Source: Clostridiales bacterium (GTDB lineage Bacteria; Bacillota; Clostridia; Lachnospirales; Lachnospiraceae). Taken from it: a stretch of DNA of 64,000 nt. The notes beneath the pieces were generated by a model. It ran no database searches, was not told where the DNA came from, and saw nothing but the letters and a program-made list of their open reading frames with translations. The stretch lies in contig JAGZJZ010000034.1 in the NCBI GenBank assembly GCA_018365455.1, positions 4,523-68,522 of the forward strand. Direction: 5' to 3'. Within the stretch, counting starts at the first letter, position 1, and each line of letters starts with the position of its first letter. This document shows, piece by piece, positions 44,601 to 52,756 of this stretch. A program made the translations under genes and the position numbers.

Positions 44601-44850
44601 TCTGGACTTCCAAAGTAAGACGGATATCAGCCGGATAAAATTATATGACAGACCAGATATGAATAACCAGATCACAGGCGGTAAACTGATATTCGATGAC
44701 GGTTCCGAAATCGAAGTGGGTGAACTGCCCAACAACGGAAGACCTCTGGAGATTGCAGTGAATAAAAAATCCAGCAGTGTTAAATTTGTGATCACGTCCG
44801 TATCGGACAGCACAACCAGCACCGGTCTGGCTGAAATAGAAGTAGAATAA
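41665..44850 (+). CDS. Secreted PIG-L-family deacetylase with several discoidin domains
   Basis: A 1061-residue exported protein. ATG 41665 follows AGGGAG; the longer open frame runs through the upstream palindrome. The signal peptide ends near residue 28. Residues about 28-70 are tandem six-residue units (xAEDVN). An IDFED module (72-205) and discoidin domain (206-342) are homologous to those of the preceding protein. Two more discoidin domains follow (343-485, 502-626), then a PIG-L/LmbE catalytic domain (631-870) with the zinc motif PHQDDE and a distal DMHFDH, and a C-terminal discoidin-like domain (916-1061). PIG-L enzymes remove N-acetyl groups from GlcNAc-type sugars, so extracellular glycan deacetylation is likely. 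Confidence 0.88.
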   Translation: MRKKHVIAAFASTLLILGGISAIPAEKVNAAEEVNAAEDVNETEDVNTAEDVNTAEDVNLTKDVNATEAEIRQTVIDFEDRGGEDQALTGIYGGCDFGTGGFFTGTSNGNVKLWAETLTKDAQVSKIAIPYGKIFRGFSAFSSSGATVKVVSGSESNSFSVGTEEQEFRTDFNNDEMAVYLVMESQGGPAEIKLDNLILEDVDMSKLNVSQNKPVTTSGDNQRPASNGNDGNYDSMWINNGSGADKWWQVDLGQDYDLLDFELTFEKEESNPWKYKIEGSSDGVNFTMLSDRTGNTDGSKTQTGIFDENTKFRYVRVTITGLPEETYWCGFAEFKVFTDNQLTNVALHKNAEQSAGSNAPGLAVDGDTKTFSGNTGTFPYWWTVDLGSNYNVKKLEIEWEDLKDNNTDLAEDWKYTIEYSSDGGENWITAVDYSQESPYTDPASSVVQTADVDIECSKIRVTITGTPTQRPLAWAIIPEFRAFAVDSNVPTEAGQDLNLDLAFGQPVEASGTAENYNEEAVTDNNPATSWKPEVTEEPAYLQIDLGREFNIRNHKVDFAENTTKNNYQFLVSSDEKNWTILSEVSGETAEDEIEIPVTTARYVKFLFPNPSADMEVTGIHFDGLDAGVPSGKNILILAPHQDDEMLMAGGIIKRAVDAGDNVKVLLATNGDYNGQGSGQGRIVETINALNALGLSKDNIMFLGYADTGGLGGTQTYWDSFLYQLYTGEDDAVLTSRFGNQYSYGNPDIKQDYRFELTGEHSLYTRANFLNDLKTAILNSNATDIYVPSRYDMHFDHAYLDLFAIEAIQSIKKENPSYNPTMHESIIHSCAGDGNWPVLNSDEAGIQAFNMPQGLEDLTMFKWSERENVNVPYSMRQTPFSFNLKDQALRLYTSQYYGYIGSFAKVNEIFWTRDFTSFAMNAAVTASSEMSSKDRKLDQSAIKAVDGVLDGEAGGLPYGHMRFAHAEWVTNQETAGAWINLDFQSKTDISRIKLYDRPDMNNQITGGKLIFDDGSEIEVGELPNNGRPLEIAVNKKSSSVKFVITSVSDSTTSTGLAEIEVE
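41740..41875 (+). repeat. In-frame 18-bp tandem repeats after the signal peptide
   Basis: About seven degenerate copies of an 18-bp unit (core GCAGAAGACGTAAAT) encode xAEDVN hexapeptides at residues about 26-70 of the PIG-L protein. The middle copies are nearly identical. Such arrays can change copy number by slippage, keeping frame. Confidence 0.8.
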
Positions 44851-45016
44851 GTGTAATGCCGCAGGGCAGTTGATTTATGACTCTGTCTGGCTGTCCGTGC
44901 TGTGTGATGCAGTCATGTGATTTCAGATGCAGTAAATCTGCGTTTGGAGACTGCATGGCTGCATCCTGCAATGGGAACATTCGGATGTAACGAAATAATT
45001 CAAACAGGGAGAAAAG

Positions 45017-45727
45017 ATGAAGTATATACGATGGAGTGTTGTCTGCATCCTGCTGCTTGGATTGGCAGCAGGAATTTTCTACATATGTTTAAAAGATACC
45101 GATACTTATATTATGAAGTTAGGCTCGATAGAAATAACAGACGGGCAGTTTCAGTTTTATTTGGATAAAAACAGAACAGATATAATCAGCAGTTATCAAA
45201 AACCCGGCGAAACAGTGGACGATGAATTTTGGAACCGGCAGGTAAAAGACGGAATGTCCGCAGCCACGCTGCTAAAAGCACAGGCGAAACAGGATTGCCT
45301 GAGGGAACAGATGATTTTTATTCTGGCAAAGGAAAAAGGACTTAGAAAAACAGTTACCTTTGAGGAAATAAAAGAAGAGATGGAAAAGGAAAATTCAGAC
45401 AGGGAGAACTCTGTAAAAAGCGGAAAAATCGTATACGGTAATAAAAACTACAGTATGTTAACATATATGAATTACTGCATCAGTAATTTATCCAGGGAAT
45501 TGATAAAGCTCATGGAAGAGGATGAATTAAAATATACAGATGAACAGATCCGATCATACTGCGAAGAAAACGGAAAGGATATAAGTGGACTAGATAGCAT
45601 CGAGATCCGGGATAAATACGGGATAGTTTTAAAAAATGATCTGCTTATAAGATATGCAGATACCCGTATTGAAGAACTGGGGGTTGCAGTCAATCAGGAG
45701 AAATTTGATGAGTTTGCGGTGCAATAG
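45017..45727 (+). CDS. SurA-N-like membrane-anchored or secreted protein
   Basis: A 236-residue protein with one N-terminal hydrophobic segment (residues 5-27; no lipobox), then a helical region. The pattern (MKLGSIEITDGQFQFYLDKNRTDI, then LKAQAKQDCLREQMIFILAKEKGL) resembles the N-terminal chaperone domain of SurA/PrsA-type foldases without a PPIase domain. This is a weak structural resemblance only. It ends the carbohydrate locus behind two very large exported proteins, so help in their folding outside the membrane is plausible. The ATG follows CAGGGAG. No terminator is obvious after it. Confidence 0.6.
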   Translation: MKYIRWSVVCILLLGLAAGIFYICLKDTDTYIMKLGSIEITDGQFQFYLDKNRTDIISSYQKPGETVDDEFWNRQVKDGMSAATLLKAQAKQDCLREQMIFILAKEKGLRKTVTFEEIKEEMEKENSDRENSVKSGKIVYGNKNYSMLTYMNYCISNLSRELIKLMEEDELKYTDEQIRSYCEENGKDISGLDSIEIRDKYGIVLKNDLLIRYADTRIEELGVAVNQEKFDEFAVQ

Positions 45728-45874
45728 ATATGTAGGTATTTTCTTACAAGCAGTCTGGGAGTTGTGCGTCGCACATTGTGGTTTGGGTTACCCACACCCA
45801 TCTTTCCGAGATTCAGTTTATCGTCACAAAGCTGGTTTTCTCAGCAGGTTGTAACCCCTGGTCCGTCCCCTTCT

Positions 45875-45917
45875 CTTTCCGTACACTACCTCTGCATACA
45901 AAGCGTCCTTAATCAGC
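45875..45917 (+). repeat. Dispersed TTTCCGTACAC repeat, copy A
   Basis: The 43-base segment from CTTTCCGTACAC to TTAATCAGC matches the minus strand of 63799-63841 at roughly 36 of 43 positions, without gaps, and shares its TTAATCAGC end with 60460-60502. It lies in the gap between the SurA-like gene and the 3' end of the PocR regulator gene. Confidence 0.6.
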
Positions 45918-45930
45918 ATCCCCCCCAATT

Positions 45931-47181
45931 TCATCGATATTGCTTCGGCGTAAGACCAGTATATTTTTTAAATACTTTTGAGAAATAGCTCTGATCCTCA
46001 AATCCCACTGCGATGGCGATGTCGATTACAGAATAATCCGTATTCGCCAGCAGCCGTTTACTTTCTTCGATGCGCACCATATTCAGGTATTCTTTAAAAG
46101 AAGAGCCGCAGGACTGCTTGAAGACAGTGGAGAAGTATGCGGGATTGAGATGTACATCATTGGCAACTTCCTCTAATGTCAGATTTTTGGAATAATTTTT
46201 GGATATATAGGCAATTGCCTTTTTCATAAGCTCATTGTTTTTGGATGGAATATAGTTAAACATGGATTCGGTGAATACCTCCACGCTTTCCTGAAGCTTA
46301 TAACACAGTTCATCCAGGTTGTTGATGTTCTGGAGGTTCTGTAAAAAGTGGTTGTTTATTTTTAAAATGCTGTCGGTGGCGGCACCGCCCTCAATAGCGG
46401 CGCGGGAAAGCAGCGAACACAGCTCTATTGCCCTGGATTTCAGGATGTCCATGCTGTTTCCGCCGGAAAATAGTACATATCCCAAAAGGTCGTTGAGGAT
46501 GCCTTTTGCCTCCGGTACATTTTTCGTTTTTACTTTTGTAATCAGTTCTTTTTCCTTTTCATAAGGGTAGCTTACTTTTTCTTCATCTCCAAAGGATTTA
46601 TACATCTGTATGGATTCATTGATTTTTGATTGCTGATGTAACTTACCCTGGTTGATAATCAGCTGCTGCCGGCTGTCTGAAATTAGGTTAGAGAACAGAT
46701 AATAGAGCAATTTACTGATCTGGGTCACATGTGCCGGTGTAATGACCTTGATGGAGTTTGATTCTTCGTACAGCTCTAAAAGAGATTCGGTAGGAATCTC
46801 ATAGCGTTTTGCAATATCCAGAATCAAAAGAGAATCCGGTGAATCCATTAAAAAAGGCCCTACGAGAATAGAACCAAAGAAAGCATTCTTATTCAGCAGA
46901 GGAAATACAATATGGTTCAGATTCGCATGGCAGGAAAATATATAGGTCTCACCAAGGGTGATGGCACGCTTACTGGCATTGATATGCAGCAGTTCGCAGC
47001 TGTCATCCTTAGGCAGATGTTTTTTAAATGTATTGCAGAAGCAGGTCTCAGCCCCGCTGGACTCCAGGATCTTACCGTTTTCATCAATTACCTGAATGGG
47101 CAGATCTACGCAGGCCTGGAATGCGCCCAGCATTTCCGTTAAATGTTCTTTTTCAACCACAGTGTAGAGATATGGTGTCAT
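45931..47181 (-). CDS. PocR-domain AraC-family transcriptional regulator
   Basis: A 416-residue regulator. Residues about 5-170 are a PocR sensory domain (VDLPIQVIDENGKILESSGAETCFCNTFKK and HANLNHIVFPL), followed by a helical linker. An AraC double helix-turn-helix occupies about residues 315-416 (MKKAIAYISKNYSKNLTLEEVANDVHLNPAYFSTVFKQS). PocR domains sense small organic molecules such as propanediol and control corrinoid-dependent pathways. ATG 47181 follows GGGAGG by eight bases. The gene is divergent from the corrinoid protein at 47475, its likely target. The domain calls are strong; the ligand is unknown. Confidence 0.88.
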   Translation of the reverse strand: MTPYLYTVVEKEHLTEMLGAFQACVDLPIQVIDENGKILESSGAETCFCNTFKKHLPKDDSCELLHINASKRAITLGETYIFSCHANLNHIVFPLLNKNAFFGSILVGPFLMDSPDSLLILDIAKRYEIPTESLLELYEESNSIKVITPAHVTQISKLLYYLFSNLISDSRQQLIINQGKLHQQSKINESIQMYKSFGDEEKVSYPYEKEKELITKVKTKNVPEAKGILNDLLGYVLFSGGNSMDILKSRAIELCSLLSRAAIEGGAATDSILKINNHFLQNLQNINNLDELCYKLQESVEVFTESMFNYIPSKNNELMKKAIAYISKNYSKNLTLEEVANDVHLNPAYFSTVFKQSCGSSFKEYLNMVRIEESKRLLANTDYSVIDIAIAVGFEDQSYFSKVFKKYTGLTPKQYR

Positions 47182-47474
47182 TGTTGTTACCTCCCGGACC
47201 AATAAATGGTAAAAATTTTGTGAGAGTGATATCTAAAGTAAAATATATACAAAACCCGAAGGCTCAATTTGTGTAATTTAGACAATTCGCAAATAAAACC
47301 TTTATTTTTCTCCATTATATCATACATAATGCAAAAAAAATACATTGAATCTAAAATAATTACAAAAAAAGATTTCTAAAATGAATTATACTGTGGACAT
47401 ACAAATTACAGATGCTTTGCGGAGAGCAGTTGTAATTATAAAATGTAATGGCAAATAAAAGGAGGATATTAGTC
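47182..47474. promoter_or_regulatory. Divergent control region between the PocR regulator and corrinoid genes
   Basis: An AT-rich gap of 293 bases. On the plus strand TATACT at 47387-47392 is a possible -10 for the corrinoid gene, without a convincing -35. AATTACA (47404-47410) and TGTAATT (47431-47437) form an inverted repeat with an inner GCT/AGC pairing just upstream of the ribosome-binding site AAAGGAGG. Further AATTACA-like words occur at about 47270 and 47357, so these may be regulator half-sites. No cobalamin riboswitch signature is seen. Confidence 0.4.
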
Positions 47475-48113
47475 ATGGCAATTATTGAAGAGATTTCAGC
47501 ATTTTTACAAAAAGGAAGAGCAAAAAACGTAAAGGCATTGGTACAGCAGGCAATTGATGAGAACCTGGATCCAAAAGCAGTCTTAAACGAAGGTCTGTTA
47601 GCGGGAATGATGATCATTGGTGAAAAATTCAAAAATAATGAAGTTTTCGTACCGGAAGTACTGGTGGCAGCCAGAGCAATGAATGCCGGACTGGCAATTT
47701 TGGAACCAAAGCTGGTTGAAGTTGGAAATGAACCGGTTGGTAAAGCAGTTGTTGGTACCGTAAAAGGCGATTTACATGATATTGGTAAAAACCTTGTAGT
47801 AATGATGTTAAAAGGAGCAGGTCTTGAAATTCATGATATCGGCGTAGATGCAGAGCCGGCAGCATTTATTGATAAGGCAGAAGAAGTTGGAGCAGATATT
47901 ATCTGTATGTCAGCACTTCTTACCACAACAATGCCGAATATGCAGACTGTTGTTGATGAGTTAAAAGAAAAAGGTCTCCGTGATAAATATATCGTAATGG
48001 TTGGTGGAGCACCCGTAAATGAAAGCTTTGCAGAACAAATTGGAGCAGACTATTATACACCGGATGCAGCTACCTGCGCCGAAGTTGCAAAAAAAGCTGT
48101 TTTAGCCAATTAA
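47475..48113 (+). CDS. Methyltransferase cognate corrinoid protein (MtaC/MtbC-like)
   Basis: A 212-residue two-domain corrinoid protein. Residues about 1-85 are the four-helix cap (LLAGMMIIGEKFKNNEVFVPEVLVAARAM), and residues 88-212 the B12-binding Rossmann domain. GDLHDIGKN supplies His101, the lower cobalt ligand, with later SALLTTTM and GGAPV motifs. It accepts a methyl group from a substrate-specific methyltransferase and passes it to another, cycling between Co(I) and methyl-Co(III). ATG 47475 follows AAAGGAGG. No substrate methyltransferase adjoins it, so the UroD proteins elsewhere in the window or genome probably serve it. The activator follows at 48300 after a hairpin. Confidence 0.93.
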   Translation: MAIIEEISAFLQKGRAKNVKALVQQAIDENLDPKAVLNEGLLAGMMIIGEKFKNNEVFVPEVLVAARAMNAGLAILEPKLVEVGNEPVGKAVVGTVKGDLHDIGKNLVVMMLKGAGLEIHDIGVDAEPAAFIDKAEEVGADIICMSALLTTTMPNMQTVVDELKEKGLRDKYIVMVGGAPVNESFAEQIGADYYTPDAATCAEVAKKAVLAN

Positions 48114-48141
48114 AGTTATAAAAAACGAAAAAATTTACATA

Positions 48142-48175
48142 GGCTGTTGCATACCGGAAGGGTTGTGTAACAGCC
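48142..48175 (+). terminator. Attenuator-like hairpin between corrinoid protein and activator genes
   Basis: GGCTGTTGCA (48142-48151) pairs with TGTAACAGCC (48166-48175), nine of ten positions with the other a G-U or mismatch, followed by a poor T-run (TTGCTT). Partial termination would keep the activator below the corrinoid protein. Confidence 0.6.
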
Positions 48176-48299
48176 TTGCTTACATTTACCGGCGTATATT
48201 CAAGTGTGAAAGAAGATGGCATTCACAGTGCGAACTTTGTTCACATTTTCTACTGGCGCAGTACTACAGCCAGGTGTGCGGTATGCAGGAGGTATAAAT

Positions 48300-50507
48300 A
48301 TGCAGATAACGAGAAAGGGTGAGATTATCTGTCTGGATGGATTTGACGTCAGGATAGATAAAAAGGTGGTCCTTCAGCTACTGGACTGCAAGGAAGATAA
48401 CCCTATTTATGAAGAAGTGGAAGAAGAGTATGAGGAGCTGGAAGAACTGGTATATGGAAAAATCGAGTCCCATGCCTTGATTAAATTTGATAGCGTACCG
48501 GAAGAGATTGCAAAGCAGGCAGATCTTACGGAACACCAGGCGGCATATGTTCTAACAACCGTTGGAGGGGAAGTAAGTGCTTATAGTACAGAGATGTTCC
48601 GCCAGGGAGATTATCTGAAGGGGATGCTGATTGATGCCATGGCTGACAGTTATCTGTTTCAGATGGAAGATGCCCTAAAGGATGTACTGAGAGAGGAGTG
48701 CGCCAGCCGGAAAGCGGGAATTAAGAAGCGTCTGGAAGCCCCCCATGATATTCCGATGGAAATGCAGCAGGTGATGCACCGCCAGATTAGGGCGGAAGAA
48801 CTGCTGGGGATCGGCATCACCTCAGGATTCATGTTTGATCCAGTTAAAACGTCATGTCTGATCCTGATTCTGACTGATGATGAAAAGGAATTCCGGATGC
48901 AGCATGATTGCAGAAAATGCAGTGCACTGCACTGTAAATTAAGAAAGGTGGCACCTGTTATGATAGAAGTAATTGAGAAGGGAAAGAGCTACCGGATACC
49001 TTGTGCAGAAAAGCAGAGTATTCTGGACGCCCTGATTGCCCACGATGTTTATTTCAGCGCTGTATGCGGAGGGAAAGGAGTCTGTGGGAAATGTAAGATA
49101 AGGCTTTTGGAAGGCAGCCTTTTCATCACGCCTTCGGATGAGAAAAAGTTTACAAAAGAGGAACTGGACATGGGCTACCGGCTGTCCTGCAGAGCATTTC
49201 CGGATGGGGACTGTAAAATAGCATTAGACAGAAATGATGAGTCTGATTTTGAAATTGTTTCTGACTACACGGGAAAACAATACGATTCGGGAGCATTAAA
49301 GGACACGGCATTTGGCATAGCAATTGATATCGGAACCACCACCATTGCACTGAATCTGGTAGGAAAACAGAGCAGGGAGGTTGTGCATTCTTTTTCTACC
49401 ATTAATAAGCAGAGAAGCTTTGGGGCAGATGTCATATCCCGCATCCAGGCGTCCAATGACGGGAAGAAAGAAGAACTAAAGGCTTCTATCCGCCAGGATC
49501 TCTTAACCGGTATCCGTGAGATTTTAAAAGAAACGGGTATTGCCTCCGGGCAGGTGGAACAGGTAGTGATCGGATGCAATACCACCATGGGGCATCTGCT
49601 CATGGGATATTCCTGTGAGACGTTAGGGGTAGTGCCATTTACACCGGTTAATATTAAGATGATAAAAGAACCTTTTGAACATATTCTGGGAGAAGGGCTG
49701 CTGGATTGTGAAGTAGTAGTGCTGCCCGGTATTTCTACCTATGTTGGCGGAGATATTGTATCCGGGATGTATTTCTGTGACTTTTTTAAAAGGGAAGAAA
49801 TCTGTCTTCTGGTTGACCTTGGAACAAACGGAGAAATGGCACTTGGCAACAAGGATAAGATACTGGTGTCCTCCACGGCGGCAGGACCTGCTTTTGAGGG
49901 GGGGAATATTACCTGGGGAATGGGCAGTGTAAAAGGCGCTATCTGCGGGGTACATCTGAACAAAGAGCGTGCAGAGGTAGAGACCATTGGAAATGAACCG
50001 CCCATTGGGCTGTGCGGAACCGGAGTAATCGAAACAGCTGCTGAGCTTGTCCGGGAAGCGTTTGTGGATGAGACGGGACTTTTGGATGAAGATTATTTTG
50101 ACGACGGATTCCCGATTGCAAGAACACCGGATGGAAAAGATATTGTATTTACCCAGAAGGATGTACGGGAAATCCAGCTTGCCAAGGCAGCCGTCAGAGG
50201 AGGTGTGGAAACGCTGCTTCTGCGCTATGGGGTAACTTATGACCAGGTAACAACTGTCTATCTGGCTGGCGGGTTTGGTTTTCATATTGATACGAAAAAA
50301 GCAATACAGATTGGGATGCTGCCGGAAGAATTTGAAAATAAGATCCAAACGGTAGGTAACAGCAGCCTGGGCGGTGCCATCCGTTATTTTATATCGGAAG
50401 ATGGTGACAGGGAGATGGAACGAATTGTGGGACTGTCTACGGAAATCAATCTTTCCAGTGACAAAGAATTTAACGATTTTTATATGGAGCATATGTTTTT
50501 CGAATAA
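48300..50507 (+). CDS. Reductive activator of corrinoid protein (RACo-like) with N-terminal activation-like domain
   Basis: A 735-residue protein with three parts. Residues 1-225 resemble the short MetH-activation-domain proteins (LLGIGITSGFMFDPVKTSCLI, then CRKCSALHC with Cys204, Cys207 and Cys212). Residues about 230-330 are a plant-type 2Fe-2S ferredoxin domain (Cys256, Cys262, Cys265 and a later Cys). Residues 338-735 are the RACo ASKHA ATPase (FGIAIDIGTTTIALNL, then LLVDLGTNGEMALG). RACo proteins use ATP to return inactive Co(II) to Co(I). Start ATG 48300 follows AGGAGGT. The N-terminal part is unusual for RACo. It acts on the corrinoid protein at 47475. Confidence 0.9.
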   Translation: MQITRKGEIICLDGFDVRIDKKVVLQLLDCKEDNPIYEEVEEEYEELEELVYGKIESHALIKFDSVPEEIAKQADLTEHQAAYVLTTVGGEVSAYSTEMFRQGDYLKGMLIDAMADSYLFQMEDALKDVLREECASRKAGIKKRLEAPHDIPMEMQQVMHRQIRAEELLGIGITSGFMFDPVKTSCLILILTDDEKEFRMQHDCRKCSALHCKLRKVAPVMIEVIEKGKSYRIPCAEKQSILDALIAHDVYFSAVCGGKGVCGKCKIRLLEGSLFITPSDEKKFTKEELDMGYRLSCRAFPDGDCKIALDRNDESDFEIVSDYTGKQYDSGALKDTAFGIAIDIGTTTIALNLVGKQSREVVHSFSTINKQRSFGADVISRIQASNDGKKEELKASIRQDLLTGIREILKETGIASGQVEQVVIGCNTTMGHLLMGYSCETLGVVPFTPVNIKMIKEPFEHILGEGLLDCEVVVLPGISTYVGGDIVSGMYFCDFFKREEICLLVDLGTNGEMALGNKDKILVSSTAAGPAFEGGNITWGMGSVKGAICGVHLNKERAEVETIGNEPPIGLCGTGVIETAAELVREAFVDETGLLDEDYFDDGFPIARTPDGKDIVFTQKDVREIQLAKAAVRGGVETLLLRYGVTYDQVTTVYLAGGFGFHIDTKKAIQIGMLPEEFENKIQTVGNSSLGGAIRYFISEDGDREMERIVGLSTEINLSSDKEFNDFYMEHMFFE

Positions 50508-50549
50508 GGCATATATTGTTGTTAAGACTTCAATGGATTGTGGATAGTT

Positions 50550-51338
50550 ATGGAGAAGTGGAAACAATATGTGGAAAGAGGTTTGATCCTGGCTGGAATA
50601 GTAGTTTTTGTATTATGTATGGTGAATCTGTGGCAGTCAAAGCCTGGGGCAGCCGAGAGTTTGGATGCAATGGATACAAAGATATACGGGGATTCCGGGG
50701 AGACGCCGTTAACAGAAATAAAAGAAACTGAAGCAGGACGGGGACCAGATAAAGGGAAAGAGACAGAGGACGCAGATGATGTGAAGCCAAAGATTGCTCT
50801 GACTTTTGATGATGGTCCCCATCCTGTTTTTACGCCGGAGCTGCTGGATGGTTTAAAGGAGCGGGGAGTAAAAGCCAGTTTCTTTGTTATGGGAAAAAAT
50901 ATTAAGGGACATGAAGATATTATAAAAAGAATGGCAGAAGAAGGCCATGTGATTGGCAACCATACATATTCCCATATTAACCTGAACCAGTTGTCGGCGG
51001 AAAAGGCATGTGGAGAACTTGCGAAAACAAGCGATCTGGTAAGGGAACTTACCGGAAAAGGAACCGAATATGTCCGGCCTCCCTTTGGCATCTGGAATGA
51101 TCAGCTAGACTGCCGGATTACCATGCTCCCGGTAATGTGGAATATCGATCCTCTGGACTGGAAAACCATGAATGCATCCACAGTTACAAATAGGGTAGTG
51201 ACGAAAGCCAAAGAAAATGCTATTATTTTATTACACGACTATTATCAGACTTCCGTTGATGCGGCATTACAGATTATAGATCAGCTGCAGGCGAAAGGAT
51301 ACCGGTTTGTAACCGTTGAGGATATATTGTTAGAATAG
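50550..51338 (+). CDS. Membrane-anchored polysaccharide deacetylase (NodB homology)
   Basis: A 262-residue protein with an N-terminal membrane anchor (residues 8-26), an acidic linker, then a NodB domain (about 75-260). TFDDGPHP holds the catalytic Asp and metal-binding Asp, and GNHTYSH the two His ligands; RPPFG and LLHD complete the set. It probably deacetylates peptidoglycan or another surface polysaccharide. The start is taken at ATG 50550; a TTG twelve bases upstream is the alternative. It lies 42 bases after the activator gene with no clear promoter, but a functional link is doubtful. Confidence 0.9.
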   Translation: MEKWKQYVERGLILAGIVVFVLCMVNLWQSKPGAAESLDAMDTKIYGDSGETPLTEIKETEAGRGPDKGKETEDADDVKPKIALTFDDGPHPVFTPELLDGLKERGVKASFFVMGKNIKGHEDIIKRMAEEGHVIGNHTYSHINLNQLSAEKACGELAKTSDLVRELTGKGTEYVRPPFGIWNDQLDCRITMLPVMWNIDPLDWKTMNASTVTNRVVTKAKENAIILLHDYYQTSVDAALQIIDQLQAKGYRFVTVEDILLE

Positions 51339-51437
51339 CAGTTACCAATACTGTACCGGTATAGCGCTCAGCAAATAGCAGAATGGTTCACAGGTCTGAT
51401 TATCAGGTTATATAAGAATCATACAGGAGAAAAAAAG

Positions 51438-52751
51438 ATGGATTTATTTGATTATATGCGAAGCAATACCATGGAAAATGAAGCTCCTCTGGCTTCCAGA
51501 ATACGTCCCAAAACCTTAGAAGAGGTGGTGGGACAGCAGCACATTATCGGAAAAGACAAGCTGCTTTATCGTGCCATTAAGGCAGATAAGTTAAGCTCTA
51601 TTATATTCTACGGACCGCCCGGTACCGGTAAGACGACGCTGGCAAAGGTCATTGCCAATACCACCAGTGCGGAATTTACCCAGATCAATGCAACGGTAGC
51701 GGGAAAAAAGGATATGGAAGAGGTCGTAAAAGGTGCGCAGGACAAACTTGGAATGTATGGGAAAAAAACCATTCTGTTTGTGGATGAAATTCACCGCTTT
51801 AATAAAGGCCAGCAGGATTATCTGCTGCCCTTTGTAGAAGATGGCACCCTGATCCTCATTGGGGCGACCACGGAAAATCCATACTTTGAAGTCAACAGTG
51901 CATTGATTTCCAGATCCATTATTTTCGAACTGAAACCCCTTGGTACCGGTGATATCCGTACGTTGATGGAACGCGCCGTATATGATGTGGAACGGGGAAT
52001 GGGGGCTTATAACGCGGTGATAGAAGAAGATGCCCTGGAGTTTCTGGCTGACATAGCAGGAGGAGATGCCAGATCGGCACTGAATGCCATTGAGTTAGGG
52101 GTGTTAACCACCCAGAAAAGTGAGGACGGGAAGATTCATATTACGCTGGATGTGGCTTCTGAATGCATCCAGAAGAGAGTCGTAAGATATGATAAAACCG
52201 GGGATAATCACTACGATACCATATCGGCATTTATCAAAAGCATGAGAGGGTCGGATCCGGATGCGGCTGTGTATTATCTGGCGCGGATGCTCTATGCCGG
52301 AGAAAGCGTGACATTTATTGCAAGACGCATTATGATCTGTGCATCGGAAGATGTGGGAAATGCAGATCCACAGGCGCTTCAGGTAGCAGTAGCGGCGGCA
52401 CAGGCAGTAGAGCGCATCGGAATGCCGGAATCCCAGCTGATCCTGGCACAGGCAGTTCTCTATGTGGCTGCGGCGCCGAAAAGTAATTCCGCTACCAATG
52501 CAATCTTCCAGGCTACGGAGGCAGTGAAGAATAAAAAGGTAACCATACCTCCTTATCTCCAGGATGCCCATTACAAAGGTGCGGCTAAGCTGGGACATGG
52601 CATAGGCTATGAATACGCCCATGATTTTCCGAAACACTTCTCAAGGCAGCAGTATCTGCCGGATGAACTGGCGGGACAAGTCTTTTATGAGCCATCCGAT
52701 AATGGATATGAGAAGAAAATAAAAGAACATATGAAGTGGTTAAAAGAATAG
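51438..52751 (+). CDS. rarA: Replication-associated recombination protein A (MgsA/RarA AAA+ ATPase)
   Basis: A 437-residue AAA+ ATPase. Walker A is GPPGTGKTT, Walker B FVDEIHRFNK, sensor 1 GATTEN, and the C-terminal tetramerisation domain includes YLARMLYAGESVTFIARRIMICASEDVGNADP. RarA acts at stalled replication forks and gaps. It begins after CAGGAG at ATG 51438. It is a stand-alone housekeeping gene. Its stop is followed by the hairpin 52757-52800 shared with the converging gene. Confidence 0.96.
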   Translation: MDLFDYMRSNTMENEAPLASRIRPKTLEEVVGQQHIIGKDKLLYRAIKADKLSSIIFYGPPGTGKTTLAKVIANTTSAEFTQINATVAGKKDMEEVVKGAQDKLGMYGKKTILFVDEIHRFNKGQQDYLLPFVEDGTLILIGATTENPYFEVNSALISRSIIFELKPLGTGDIRTLMERAVYDVERGMGAYNAVIEEDALEFLADIAGGDARSALNAIELGVLTTQKSEDGKIHITLDVASECIQKRVVRYDKTGDNHYDTISAFIKSMRGSDPDAAVYYLARMLYAGESVTFIARRIMICASEDVGNADPQALQVAVAAAQAVERIGMPESQLILAQAVLYVAAAPKSNSATNAIFQATEAVKNKKVTIPPYLQDAHYKGAAKLGHGIGYEYAHDFPKHFSRQQYLPDELAGQVFYEPSDNGYEKKIKEHMKWLKE

Positions 52752-52756
52752 GCACG

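Noticed and set aside
47182..47474. Cobalamin riboswitch upstream of the corrinoid protein gene
   Set aside because: No B12-box-like sequence or conserved core is visible; the gap is too AT-rich and short.
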